DNA of 64,000 nt from Cristatella mucedo (taxonomy: Eukaryota > Bryozoa > Phylactolaemata > Cristatellidae). The translations under genes and the position numbers were made by a program. The stretch spans positions 9,402,001 through 9,466,000 of the forward strand of contig WPIO01000006.1 of NCBI GenBank assembly GCA_009760855.2. Direction: 5' to 3'. A model generated the notes under the pieces. The model searched no databases. It saw nothing but the letters and a program-made list of their open reading frames with translations, and was not told the DNA's origin. Positions 46,061-57,136 of this stretch are shown piece by piece. How positions within the stretch are numbered: position 1 is the stretch's first letter; each line of letters starts with the position of its first letter.

Positions 46061-46179
46061 ACCTCCCATTAAAAAGAGTTCATGAGGCAATATTGGCTGC
46101 CCAGCAGCATAAAGGTAGCATTTGAACGCACTTGTCTTGCGAGTGCAGATGCACTAAAAACAGAGGCGTGTCAAGTGGC

Positions 46180-46194
46180 GGGGGGGGGGGGGGG
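46180..46194 (+). repeat. Poly-G tract
   Basis: A run of 15 G, the longest in the window. Confidence 0.95.
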
Positions 46195-46840
46195 CAGGAT
46201 TTTCATCTGGGGCAGACCTTCGAAATCTTTATATAGGAGTTAAGACCCACACAATTTTGACATAGGCGTGGCTAGACCCGCGATTAATGATAAATTATAT
46301 CCACAACATCATAGTATTTAATCCACAGGAACTCGACGGTTGCTCATCGAGTGGAAGGAATAGGGACATAAATGTGTCGCTGGTCACAGTCGGGCCGTGT
46401 AAGAATAGGCGGCAGCCCAGGTCTCAGCCCCACCGGGCTGGGAATGGCAAATGCCCCACTACCCCCTGGCTCTGCCACTGGGTGTGTCGACACATGATAC
46501 ACAAGTTATTACCTGAATTAAGAGCCACAGCTAGCCAGAAGTCTGCTGAGAGTATAGCTGAGACAGGGCTGAGGACAGAGCTTGAGTGTGCTAAGGATGG
46601 CAGAATGATTGAACTCACTGGTGTTAATCTAGAAATTTAAGTAATGCCAAGGGCGATAAGCTGACCACTGTAGCACAGGTGCAGGCCATAGTTGAAACTC
46701 CGTGCGTCGAAATCGGGAAATTCTATATACGGCTTGGAAAGCCAGTTCATAATTTTCCACGAGCGTATGGAACTGGCTGCTGGTTAAGTGCAGGTATCGA
46801 ACCTTGACTGAAGATGTAACGAACGAAGTGGCTCTAAAAT

Positions 46841-46988
46841 ATAATTCATTTGTATAGCACCCAAAGAAAAATTAATTTTACTCAGGCCACATTTCACACT
46901 TCACATATGCCACGGGGATCGATCCCACGACCTCGGCCAAACCTTGGTCGGGGTGAGCACCTTAACCACTGGGCCAAACCAGCACCCT
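46841..46988 (-). mobile_element. SINE-alpha copy
   Basis: On the plus strand: ATAATTCATTTGTATAGCAC, CATATGCCACGGGGATCGAT, CCCACGACCTCGGCC, GAGCACCTTAACCACTGGGC. Confidence 0.75.
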
Positions 46989-48337
46989 GAGCCAATTACA
47001 GCTACTGTGGAGCCGGTGGCTACTGTAACTTGCTTCAAGACTACTACCTGAAACTACTACAGACTGAATGCTGAGTTTATAGAATGCTGCTCGGATGTTG
47101 GACAAGTTGCTTTGCTACCCTGCAATCAAATGCAGCTGATGGTGTCTGTATTACGAGTCACGTGACTGTTGCCCACTCTAGTTACATGCACGGTGATAAA
47201 CCATGTGTTGGTACTGCTCATCGGGATAACGATGCTACATCTCACATGCAGATACTGTCTGACGGCGTCAAAGACTGCTTGCCGACTTCGTCCTTTTAAA
47301 ATTGAGGCTTCAACTTGGCAATTGTGATGCCGTGATCTTCGTACCCCTGCATGCCCACCAACTTAATGCAGTTACATCTATGCTATGGTTGCTGAATCAG
47401 AGCATGGCAAAAGCTACTACTGCACTGATTCGCAGTAACTTAATTGCTCAAGAGAGTGCATAATCAGCCAAGGGCTGTGCTGGATGTTGTCCAGCACACT
47501 CCACAGACGGTCTAACTGAATTTTGAAGGCAGATAAGTCTGGATTGGCAAGACGATGCCACGGAGCAAGTCACAGTCACAATCACTTGCACAACGGTGCA
47601 TGGAGTGTGAGTCCTCATCATGTTGTGGGCACTAATCGTGTTTTAGTTTTGAAGTTGTTTCAGATATCTAATGAAAATTGAGCTGAAGCTGAAGGCGAGC
47701 CTGTCTCCAGCAAAGTGAAGTGCTAACGACCAGAACGTCCATGGATTCTGGAGTGGCAATGAAGCCCAACTGTACTAGCTGTGACGGCTGGTCGATGATG
47801 AACTTGAAGACAGGGCATCTACGATGGGAGCCGCCAAAAAAGGCATATCAATAATTAATGTTACAGCATAACGAGCGGAAAAGCCAAACTTTGACACCTA
47901 CCATGGCCGTGCTCCGGTTCCTTCATTATTCCGGCTTTGGATGGCCTTGATTTAAGGAGGGAGGGGCAGTCAAACGTGATGAGCTATGTCATCCAGATTA
48001 TGTACGTCGAATTATTATTCGTGGTTCATACATTACAACGACTGGAAACTGCTTGCATCGTAACCTAATCTCAGAAGACCGACAAAGCCTAAGTCTTGTA
48101 ATAGCCAGCAAGTTGTGTTTTTGGCTTCGAGTCAGGGGTTGAGTTGCGCTCCGGGCATCAAACGAGAGTTCGATGGATGCTAAAGCTGCTACAGGGGGCA
48201 CTTGCAGCCTTCTGCAACTGTCGAATCGACTGCTCAACGCTATAGATGTGGGCATGGTGCATGTAGGCATAGACACTCTCCCTGCCACCGTGTTCAGTTG
48301 CCCTAGGCTGCACCTGCATGTATCGAGGCAGCCATGG
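46989..48337. other. Unassigned stretch downstream of the Ala-rich gene
   Basis: 3' flank of the minus-strand gene ending at 48,338. I found no convincing gene or repeat. A minus-strand frame of 138 codons (48,414-47,998) overlaps the terminal exon in another frame and is better explained as a shadow. Confidence 0.4.
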
Positions 48338-48450
48338 CTACGACTCGGTAGACGTGCCGACGAGAGGCGGAGCAGCTTCATCGGTTTTTGTCGCGAGTCG
48401 GCAACAACTAGCACCGTCTCGAGCGCTGTGCGTGCGGCTTAAGGAAATTG
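48338..48450 (-). CDS. Ala/Ser-rich gene, terminal exon
   Basis: Last exon of the unrecognised minus-strand gene. After a strong acceptor (GGCTTCTTCCGCAG before 48,450) the phase-1 frame from the preceding exon reads A-ISLSRTHSARDG, then KTDEAAPPLVGTSTES and TAG. The upstream intron is only 110 bp and has a consensus CAG|GTGAGG donor, so the exon pair is well supported. The peptide is polar and low-complexity, like the rest of the protein. Confidence 0.55.
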
Positions 48451-48560
48451 CTGCGGAAGAAGCCACATCACGTTCGCAACGCTAAACGTGAAGCACCGAG
48501 CCTCGGCGCATGTGCATGGCAGCCGCTACAGGCCGCAGGTAGACAGCTCGGCAGCCTCAC

Positions 48561-49072
48561 CTGCGCGGCTCGGACTAGTGAGCGCGGGCATCGTCGAAGC
48601 AGCGGGAGCGGCCGCTGCTGCCGACGATGCAGGTGCTTGCGCCGGAGCGTGACCGCGCCACATCTGTGCAGCGCCACCCTGCAGCTGCCCGGGCACCAAA
48701 GGCTGCTGCTGCTCGCTCTGCGAGATGGCCGCATCTGCCTGGACGGACGCAGTCAGAACCCGCCTCGGCGGCTGCTGCTCGCGCCTGAGCAGGCCCTCGG
48801 GAGCAGAAGCAGCGGACGCCGCTCCGGTGCCTCGAGCGGCTGTCGGAGCTGCATCGCCGATTTCGATGCCGTCATCGTCCACGGGGGAGTTCGCTGGTGC
48901 CGGCAGCCTCGCCTTCGAAAACGGACAAAACAGGGGGCCTGCGCCGCTGGAGCGATTCGTGCCGGATTCGTGCCGAGGCATGCCCAAAGCAGAGTTCGAG
49001 CTGTGCATTGCGCATGATGCGCGAGCTGTATCCGATGTGGACGCCGGACGAGGTGACGTCGGCCAATCGGTG
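48561..49072 (-). CDS. Ala/Ser-rich gene, penultimate exon
   Basis: GC-rich exon with open frame to a consensus donor (GCGCAG|GTGAGG after 48,561). Reads ...SSNSALGMPRHESG, SPVDDDGIEIGDAAPTAARG, then QSEQQQPLVPGQLQ and a poly-Ala stretch, then MPALTSPSRA. Composition (Ala, Pro, Ser, Gln) suits a disordered region. The 5' boundary is a guess (a weak AG at 49,073); the frame is closed further upstream. Two other frames over 48,870-49,070, one per strand, are also open with high GC at third positions, so the first 200 bases are less certain. Confidence 0.45.
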
Positions 49073-49360
49073 CTATCAGAGTGTGGCCTTCAGCGCATAA
49101 CATGCAACGGTGGCTGCTGCAGCCACTGCAGTCTCGGGCGACCAGCTGCCTCTTACCGCCATGTTGGCTCGAAGCTGTAGCTGCAGAAGTGACGAAGCAT
49201 CGAAACCATGCTGCCAAGCAGCAGAACCTGATGGTTGGGCCGCCGTGGAAGCTTGAAACGAAAATTAAAGTGACCACTCTGCACTGAGAAGACAGGTCTG
49301 GCCAACACAACTTCAGCATACGATCACAGCATCGTGCTATCTTATTAAAAGCACGCTTAT

Positions 49361-49900
49361 AATGTATGTGTCTCGATCTGTAACTCCACAAAGCCACAAA
49401 GGCTATGTAGGTGTTACACAATTAGCTTTGTATAGCACACTCACAGCCTAAGCGGCTTTCGGCAGCCCACACACTTCACCTCACGAAAAAAGAGAGAGCG
49501 AGAAGCATAGCAGAATCAGGAGAGCAGTTGAAGTAGTGGGTAGCATGAAAGCAGCAGCCCAGGACAGCTGGAAAGGATGTGCCATGGTCGGCAGCAGGAG
49601 AGTAGCTTTTATCTACGAATCGTGGAAGTGAGTTCCACAGTCTAGGACCTGCAGAGCAAAAGTTTCTGTCGCCAACGGTCTTTAAGAAGAGGAATGGAAC
49701 AGCTAATTTATTGTCCATACAGGACCTGAGAGCACGAGGAGGCTGAAGCTGGTGCAGCAGTTCAGCTAGGTATAAAGGAGCTAAGCCGCGGCGGGCCTTG
49801 CAAGTCATCATTAGAACTTTGCTCTGTATCGGTTGATCAGCCAGCAGCCATCCAAGCTCTTTCAGCAAAAGAAACACACGGCCAAACCTCTTGTATTTGT
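49361..49900 (-). mobile_element. LINE-B 3' part
   Basis: Minus-strand reading: LLKELGWLLADQPIQSKVLM, APLYLAELLHQL, RALRSCMDNKLAVPFLFLK, VGDRNFCSAGPRLWNSLPRF, then 3' UTR and the reverse terminus at 49,361. The frame (50,018-49,476) is open through the coding end, so this is one of the younger LINE-B copies. It lies in an intron of the Ala/Ser-rich gene, on the same strand. Confidence 0.85.
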
Positions 49901-50399
49901 AAATGCTCCCATTCAACGTGAAACAACCAAATGTAACGTTAAATGCTACCTTCGACGAACAAAGCAACTTTCGGTGATGGCTGCTTGCAAAAAGGAAAAA
50001 GTGCACGCTGAGTGGCAAGAAAAAAAGATGGCAAGTGTGCAGACAGATGCTCCAACAAATGGCTGGCTAACTCAGGCTAACTCTCAGCTACTCCCTCGAT
50101 CTTTCGGCAAGCCGTTTCGTTTCATCAATTAATGGATCCCAACACGGCCCAGCTGCCGGCCAGATGCTGAGAGCTAGGGTACACTGAATGGTTCCAGCAA
50201 AGAGCCAATGGCCGAAGCTAGCACTTGTGGGGGCTTTCACGGCAAACTCTGACCCCGGATATAGCAACAGGCCGGCTGGAGATCTATTCGACTGCCGGCT
50301 GTACAGTAGAGCATAATGACGAGAAGGCTGAAACTAGGCCCAAGTTTGAACAGAAATATGCAATAAGTGTGACACAGATCAAGGAAGAAAAAGAAAGAC

Positions 50400-50455
50400 A
50401 GTACGAGAGATAGTGAGAGTGAAAGCGAGAGAGAGAGACAGAGAGCAAGAGAGAG

Positions 50456-50534
<79 letters not shown>

Positions 50535-50537
50535 GAC

Positions 50538-50629
<92 letters not shown>

Positions 50630-50671
50630 CATGTATGTGCATGTCTGAATGTGTGTGTGTGTGTGTGTGTG
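50400..50671. repeat. (GA)n with (GACA) units, then (TG)n
   Basis: About 230 bp of GA dinucleotides with scattered GACAGA interruptions, followed by a short (TG)n run near 50,650. Confidence 0.97.
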
Positions 50672-50868
50672 TTTGCATAAGTGTGCTCATTCGAGGGAGT
50701 GCATGAGTGGGCCAGAATGAGGAAGAGAGACAGCTAGAGACAGACGCAGATAGAAAGCGAGAAAGAGACAGAAAAAGAAATAGAGAAACAGAGCAAAGGA
50801 CAGAGAAATTGGTCGAGAGAGATGAGAAAGCAAGGTGGCGACAGAGATACAGACTGAGAAAGATATAG

Positions 50869-50869
<1 letters not shown>

Positions 50870-50926
<57 letters not shown>
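50870..50926. repeat. (GA)n microsatellite
   Basis: Pure GA run. The DNA between it and the preceding array is also purine-rich. Confidence 0.97.
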
Positions 50927-50930
<4 letters not shown>

Positions 50931-51169
50931 AATGAGAGAAAGAGACAGTGAGAGGAGGCGATAGAGGGAGGGCCCTAAGAGGTCACTAGGCACGGGCATC
51001 CATACTTAACAGAGCTGACTTGGAAGCCATGGCACATGGAGGGAAAAGATAGACTAGAAACCATAGCAAGACTGCTCTTAGCACATTAGGCTAGAGAAAG
51101 CATGCAATCAGACATGCCAGCAGCAGGCCAGTAAGTGTTGAGCATGCTCATTCACAATCGCTGCCCATC

Positions 51170-51434
51170 ATCCAGACGTCACTCCCACGGCTTCCTCATG
51201 CACTGAGTGCCGGCTCGGCTGGCTGTACACAGCCCTGAATCGACCCAATCTGATCGATAGAATTATAAGCAGTGATTGCCTCTGTGGGCATGTGCTGTTA
51301 ATTAGTGAATTACAGTGACGGCAAAACGAACCTCCTCCATACAATCCATTCGCATCCCCAAGCAATGCCGGTATGTTGCCCACTAATCGCTGGCTGTCGT
51401 CATCAGAAAATCGCACGAACTTTCTCCTCGCTCC
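51170..51434 (-). CDS. Possible exon of the Ala/Ser-rich gene
   Basis: Tentative. An acceptor with a good pyrimidine tract (TTCCTGTCGTTGCAG before 51,434) opens in phase 0, which fits the phase-0 end proposed for the exon at 55,404. The peptide starts GARRKFVRFSDDDSQRLVGN, then IPALLGDANGLYGGG. KFVRF followed by an acidic patch resembles an RVxF protein-phosphatase-1 docking motif. I could not place a convincing donor, so the 3' limit is only the end of the open frame. A second acceptor (CCTTTTCTGTAG before about 51,590) and an open plus-strand frame compete. Confidence 0.25.
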
Positions 51435-51749
51435 CTGCAACGACAGGAAGCAGCAGCTGCTGTATAGCAGACTGCAGCCCGCTAGCATCACTGGCCCAAA
51501 GAGGGCTCGAGCGTGCCTGTCTACTGCTCGAGCTGCCCGTCCGGCTAAGGCAGACACCGCTGCCAGCCAGCCGCCGGCTACAGAAAAGGAAGTGCACATG
51601 GTTCGTGGCCCAACCAAGAACGACCGCAGCAAATGCAATATCAAAGTAAATTGCAGCTAGGGTGGTCCGAATAAAGGCTCGGGTGCGCGCGTGCACACGT
51701 CTGTGTGATGTCAGGCCATGCCGTGTGCATGTGATGATGGTGACGAGAT

Positions 51750-51975
51750 GATAATGCTAATAATACTAACATGCTTGTATAGCGCCCTCAGAGAAATGAA
51801 TCTCTTTCTAGGCACTACATATGCTGTAAAGAAAGCATGACCAAATGATTAGTAGTAACATGAACAATCCCATCAAACATGACATGCTTAGAGGTGACAT
51901 GCACAGTGTCAACATATAAAACATAAGACACAGACTTGGTTCTCTTATGGTGCTATACAAATGTTTCACTATTAT
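51750..51975 (-). mobile_element. LINE-A 3' part
   Basis: On the plus strand: TTGTATAGCGCCCTCAGAGA, AATGAATCTCTTTCTAGGCA, AGAGGTGACATGCACAGTGT. This is the reverse of the LINE-A 3' UTR. Confidence 0.7.
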
Positions 51976-52044
51976 TTACCCCCACAACAAGCTAGGTTCG
52001 TTGGCTGGGTCGTCCCTGACGTCACAGACGATTGACACTTCAAA

Positions 52045-53022
52045 TATAATCTTGAATTCGATCCTGGATGTCGAAAAACTTCCTGAAATTATATGATGCT
52101 AAAACCAAACTGCTGCTCATGGGACACCCTAATCGTGTGGCTGGATTAAAAGGCTTTGCTGTTCTAATAGGTGATGCTATTGTGCGCCCATCACCACGTG
52201 CTCGAAATTTAGGTGTCGTGTTCGACAGCTGCCTCAATTTCAAAAGCTTCATTCAAAAAACTGCCTCTACAGCTAGCCATCACATCCGATCCCTATCCAA
52301 GATTAGGAGCTGTCTCCCACAGTGGCTTGTAAAAAGTTTAACTAGCTCTTTAGTTCTGTCTCGGGTTGATTATTGTAATTCCCTTTTGGCTGGGCTGCCA
52401 AAGAAAGCTATTATGCCACTACAGTGGACAATGAATATGGCTGCAAGGCTAGTCTTCAAGACTCAGCAGTTTGAGCACGTGTCTCCGTTGCTGAAAGAGC
52501 TAGGATGGTTGCCGGTTGATCAAAGGATACAGAGCAAAGTTCTTACGCTGACCCACAAGGCCCGCCATGGCTTGGCTCCTTTGTACCTAGCTGAACTGCT
52601 GCATCAGTTTCAGCCTGTTTGCGCCCTCAGGTCCTGTGTGTACAATAAATTAGCTGTCCCATTCCTCCGCTTATAGACAGTTGGTGACAGAAGCTTTAGC
52701 TCTACAGGTCCTAGACTGTGGAACTCGCTTCCACAATTCTTATGCAACGACAATTACTCTCCTACTGCCGACTATGGCTCGTCCTTTTCAGCAGTCCTGA
52801 GCTGCTACTTCCATGCTACTCACTACCTCAACTGCTCTCTTGACTCTGCTATGCTTCCCACTTTCTCTTTGTTGCGTGAGACGAAGTCTGTTGGCTACCG
52901 AGTGCGTACCGAAAGTCGCTTAGGCTGTGAGTGCGCTATACAAAACTCTCCTGCGTAACATCCACATGGTCTACATGACTTTGTGGAGTTACAGACGGAG
53001 ATACATTACATTACATTACATG
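52045..53022 (+). mobile_element. LINE-B, longest C-terminal copy
   Basis: Open frame 52,068-52,676: KNFLKLYDAKTKLLLMGH (the region after the RT catalytic box), RNLGVVFDSCLNFKSFIQK, SRVDYCNSLLAGLPKKA, ELGWLPVDQRIQSKVLTLTH, APLYLAELLHQFQP. It continues past one stop with the 3' UTR GTCCTAGACTGTGGAACTCG, AGTGCGCTATACAAAACTCT and the (ACATT)n tail ending 53,022. 5'-truncated, so not autonomous. It is the reference copy for LINE-B here. Confidence 0.9.
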
Positions 53023-54234
53023 AATGACTTGCTAGCGCTTGGGGCAGGCACGCAAGACAAACGCGGCCTCCAAACTGATCGGCCTGCTTGCAAGCAAGAA
53101 TCTCGGGAATGTGTGAGTGCAGGCAATTGCTTTCGAGACACACAGCTGGGCGAGTCGTTCTAGACATGCTGGAATTCGCTGGGACTAGCTGCATGAGTAC
53201 TCCCGACGAGTCCTTGATTGTCTAGTGAGGTAGTCGGTGTGCTGTGCTGTGACACTGCACCGCTGACCTCAGGCATAAAAGCTTGCTCGCTCCAGACTCA
53301 TGGCCTCACGGCAGAGCTGCAAGTGTCTAATCAAGATTCTTCGAAGATTCAAGATGATTCAAGAATTCAAGAAATCAAGAAGATTCGGTCTTCTTCTTCG
53401 AGCCTCCTCCTCCTTCTCCTCCCTCGAGCAGCTCCCTTAGTCTCCCATCTCCGGCCTTGAGCTAGCAAACAGTAGGCAAACAGTACACGCGCTGCCTGCC
53501 ATAGGCACTTTGCCTAAGGGGCTGCTGATACTTGGCATTGACTAGCAGGCAGGGATCACTTGGGATGTGCCAGGCGGCGACCCTCCGGGCAGGCACTTCG
53601 CAGAGAGGGGGGGAGAGAAGCTCCCCGCCCCTGCTAAGTATTCGCACAGGCATCGGTCATGACAGAAAAAGCCAGGAGTTGTGATTGATCTCTCAAAATG
53701 CTGCATCCCAAAGAATATGAAACTGCTCGGTTCGATGAATGTACCGAGATCCTTATATCCAGTACGTAGCTACCATCTTTTGCCAAAGGATTGCAGAACA
53801 AGAAGGATTATTGCCAGTACTTGACTAGCAGAAGGGGCTTCTTCATTCATAACGACCCTATCAATGCTTGCACAGCTTCCCCATAGCAACGATAATACAA
53901 AAGCTGATGGGTGGGCAATTATGATTTTGATTCGTCCGATGCAACCAACAGTGATATTTATTTTCTGCAGTCCTTCGCTCCAATCTTTGCTGTTGCTTTA
54001 CTTTCACTTCCAATTAGATAGCTCAACAGTGCACCGATACAGTGTTTCCGTGTCTGAGTGTGTGCATGTTTATGAACGAGTGTATCAATTAGGAATAGAG
54101 CAATGGGTAAAATGCACGATCTTGCACGAGTCTGACTTTCAAATCCTGCAATGTGGAGCAGTGAAACAAGGATTCACTGCAAACTTGTCTCACAACACCA
54201 GAGCACTTTCCGCAAGCACATGGCTTACAGAGAG

Positions 54235-54415
54235 AGAGGGAGAGAAAGAGTGAGAAAGAGAGGCAGTGGAGGAAGTGAGTAGCATGGAAGAAGTAGCAGT
54301 TTAGGATGACTGGAAAAAATCTGCCACAGTCAACAGCAGGAAAGATGACGTTGTATAAGAACTGTGGAAGTGAGTTCCATAGTCTAGGACCCGCAGAGCA
54401 AATTCTCTAACAATG
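54235..54415 (-). mobile_element. LINE-B fragment beside GA-rich tract
   Basis: On the plus strand: GTGAGTAGCATGGAAGAAGT, AACTGTGGAAGTGAGTTCCA, TAGTCTAGGACCCGCAGAGC. A GAGAGAGAGGGAGAGAAAGA tract occupies the place of the element's own AAAGAGAAAGTGGGAAGC. Confidence 0.7.
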
Positions 54416-55055
54416 GTGATTGAGTGAGCCACATCGACAGTAAAAATAAGATTCAGAAGTGCAGTATAGCTTTGCCAAAAAATGTAGCACCCTTAATCCC
54501 TGATAAGCTTAAGAAAAGCTCTTACTTGCTCACACTCATGCACATACTCACTTGCAAGAAACTGCATGTGCATCGAGCATGCAAACACACATACAGACAT
54601 GCACACCCAGATACACACACATACGCGCATGAACACTACAAAGTTGGAATGTTAAATTGATTCGACTACGACCATGCAAGAGAATATTAATGGTTACAGA
54701 ATTAAAAAAATTAGCTTAACACATATGCCATAATCTACTGGCCTGGCCCATATAAAAAGCAATATGTGGCTCGTCTGTGGTTTTGCTATACACCACTCTA
54801 CATTAAGAACGTGAATTTTTTTCTATAAAGGTATTTGAATTATCGATTGCTCCGATGCTCTGCCACCGTCGGCACATCTGCATGCATTGGTGCAAAATCT
54901 ACGACCTGCTAGCCGTGCCTCGAGGTGTGGCTCTACCGGTAACTGTCATGTGTCTGTGAGGACTGGCACCTGTCACGAGGGCTGTGTTTGTGGCCAAGGA
55001 ACTTTAGTTCAGGAACAGCTACAACATGTCTGTAACAATGCACTCATGCATAAGT

Positions 55056-55057
<2 letters not shown>

Positions 55058-55118
<61 letters not shown>

Positions 55119-55154
55119 CACACACACACAAAGCACACACACACACACACACAA

Positions 55155-55194
<40 letters not shown>

Positions 55195-55240
55195 GCACAC
55201 ACACACACACACACACACACACAACATACACACACACAGA
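55058..55240. repeat. (CA)n microsatellite
   Basis: About 180 bp of CA repeats interrupted by AAAG. The long minus-strand frame of the exon at 55,404-57,136 runs on into it, which is an artefact. Confidence 0.97.
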
Positions 55241-55403
55241 TGTGTGCACACAAACACGAACACAAACACCGGTATGCAAGCACACACATAAGTTCACAGC
55301 AGCTGTAGTAACGTTGCACGCCTGCATGCACGTTCTTTAATGGCCACTTGCAAGTATGCATGCGCTGACCCAGCCGGCACAGATACGAAGAGTGTCCATT
55401 CAC

Positions 55404-57136
55404 CATAGCCACTGCTGCGCCTAGCCGGCGCGAGATGGCATGCAGGAGCATTGATGATCTTACCCCGTCGAGCCTGCCGACGATAGCATCGGCCGTCGAG
55501 CCGCTGGCATGCCGATGGCCAGACAGCCACTCTTCCGAGGCAAAATGGTCGGCATTGTTTGCCCCACTACTACTTCCGATGCTGCAACCGGACGATGGCC
55601 TCTTGAGGATGCTGCGTGGCTGCTTGAAGTCGCTTTCGGCCTCCGAGCCGTGGCCACTGCCCGAGGGGCGCACCGCCTCATCTCTCGGCAATGGTGCGGT
55701 GGAAGCAAACGCAGCGCCGGTTACGGCGTTGGCGCGGGTGGCGGCAGCTGCCCGAATACCAGAGCTCGGTCGCAAGCGCGAGCCTGCTGCTGCTGCCACA
55801 GCACCGGTCGCCAGCGCAGTGGCCGCTGAAGTGGAACCAGCCCCTTGTGCTCGGCTGAGCGGGGCGGCAGCGCCAGCGGAAGTCGGTTCTGGCGGAGGCA
55901 CCGGCGTGCTGGTCGCAGGGGCACGCGCCCCATCAGACGAAGCTCGCGAGGGCGCGTCGTCGGCAGCTGCAGCCAGGGCTGGCTGCGCTGGACCCGCCCT
56001 GCTGCCCGCCACCGGGCCCGGTGGAGTCACTTTCGGCTTGGAATCGGTCCGACTTTTGATGTAGAACATGTCGACTCGCGAACCGCCCACCCCTGACTGG
56101 TCTGCGAGGGAAACAGTTGGCGGTGGTGCTGTGGGGCCACTGTTGTTGGAGGCAGCAGAAGACGGAGCCGTGGCTGCAGCCTCAGGCACAGCAGCACCAG
56201 CACCAGCACCAGCAGAGGTAGCTTCTGTCACTGAAGCCAGGCCACGGCGAGCCACGTCGGCAGACGTCGGTCGCCGGGCGAAGCGCTCGGCTCGCCTGCC
56301 GGGTGGTGGCACGGGCACGTGGGGCCCGCCGAAGTCTGGCGTCGGTGCGCTGCCCACGTGGGGCGACTCGATCGAGTTCCTGAGGCCTCCGTCTGATGAC
56401 AACGGCGCGGAGGGGGCGCTCTCACTGGCACTCGAGTGCCAAGAACCAGTCCCTCTGGCACGCAGAGCGGCATTTGAATGGGGCTCAGCAGCTTCAGCGG
56501 CTGCAGCAGCAGCCACGGCAGCAGAGGCAGGCGAGCGCGAGGGCTCTGCCACGACTCCCGGCATGCCCAGACCATCGCTAGTCCTGAGGGTGAACGGCGC
56601 TTGGCCGGGCAGCTCGTGGGCAGCAGCCGCGCCAGGTGGCGCCGGCACCGCAGCCGACTGCAGCGGGTCGTCAATGGCAGCTGCGGCGGCTGTCCATGCT
56701 TGCCTGGCGGCCTCGCCTCGAACGTGCAGCAGCCGGGCCCGACCGGACGGCAGCGGCGCAGGCTCGGCTACCAGCCACTCGTCCAAGGCTGCTTCGGCTG
56801 TGCCGGCCAGACGGTCCGTCTCGTCACCATTGCGATCAAGCTGCGAACCGTCGGTGAGCTCGGCCAAGACCTGCGGAATGGTCACAGCCGCAGTCTCTGC
56901 CTGTCGAACGACGGTGCCAAGCCGGGCGCTGGGAGCAGAGCCGGCGGCGCTCGGTCCCCAGCTGCCGGTCATCATCACGGCGCCAGCCGATGACGGCCTC
57001 ATGGGAATGCGCTGCGGCGCCGTCGCTGAACCAGCACTGGCCCCTGGCCTCCAGCTCGGGCTGGAGCCGGCTGCAGTGCCCACTGCGTCAGACCGGGCTG
57101 GCAACTTCGACGCCTCCACGAGTGCCGATAATGAGG
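55404..57136 (-). CDS. Ala/Ser/Pro-rich gene, 577-codon exon
   Basis: Unrecognised protein. The acceptor (GGTTTTTTTGTAG before 57,136) and phase match the upstream exon at 59,540, giving TAW-A-SLSALVEASKL. In order the peptide holds LGTVVRQAETAAVTIPQVLA, LDEWLVAEPAPLPSG, several poly-Ala runs, RNSIESPHVGSAP, RVDMFYIKSRTDSKPKV, PRSILKRPSSGCSIGSSSG and EEWLSGHRHASGSTADAI. It looks largely disordered with a few short conserved-looking motifs. The proposed donor is ATG|GTGAAT after 55,404 (phase 0). The plus strand is open for 420 codons here because GCN/NGC runs read as Ala or Ser on both strands. Splice sites and the spliced exons at 48.3-49.1 kb favour minus. Confidence 0.6.

Noticed and set aside
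48725-49180. 151-codon plus-strand ORF and the plus frame MRELYPMWTPDEVTSANRC
   Set aside because: Plausible peptide, but the minus strand has a consensus donor and a phase-matched terminal exon; kept only as an uncertainty for the first 200 bases of that exon.
50237-50706. Ser/Leu- and Arg/Glu-repeat ORFs over the (GA)n arrays (also at 62.2-62.9 and 63.5-63.9 kb)
   Set aside because: They are translations of GA/CT dinucleotide repeats and carry no coding signal.
55009-55340. His/Thr- and Cys/Val-repeat ORFs
   Set aside because: Translations of the (CA)n microsatellite; they also artificially extend the minus-strand exon that I end at 55,404.
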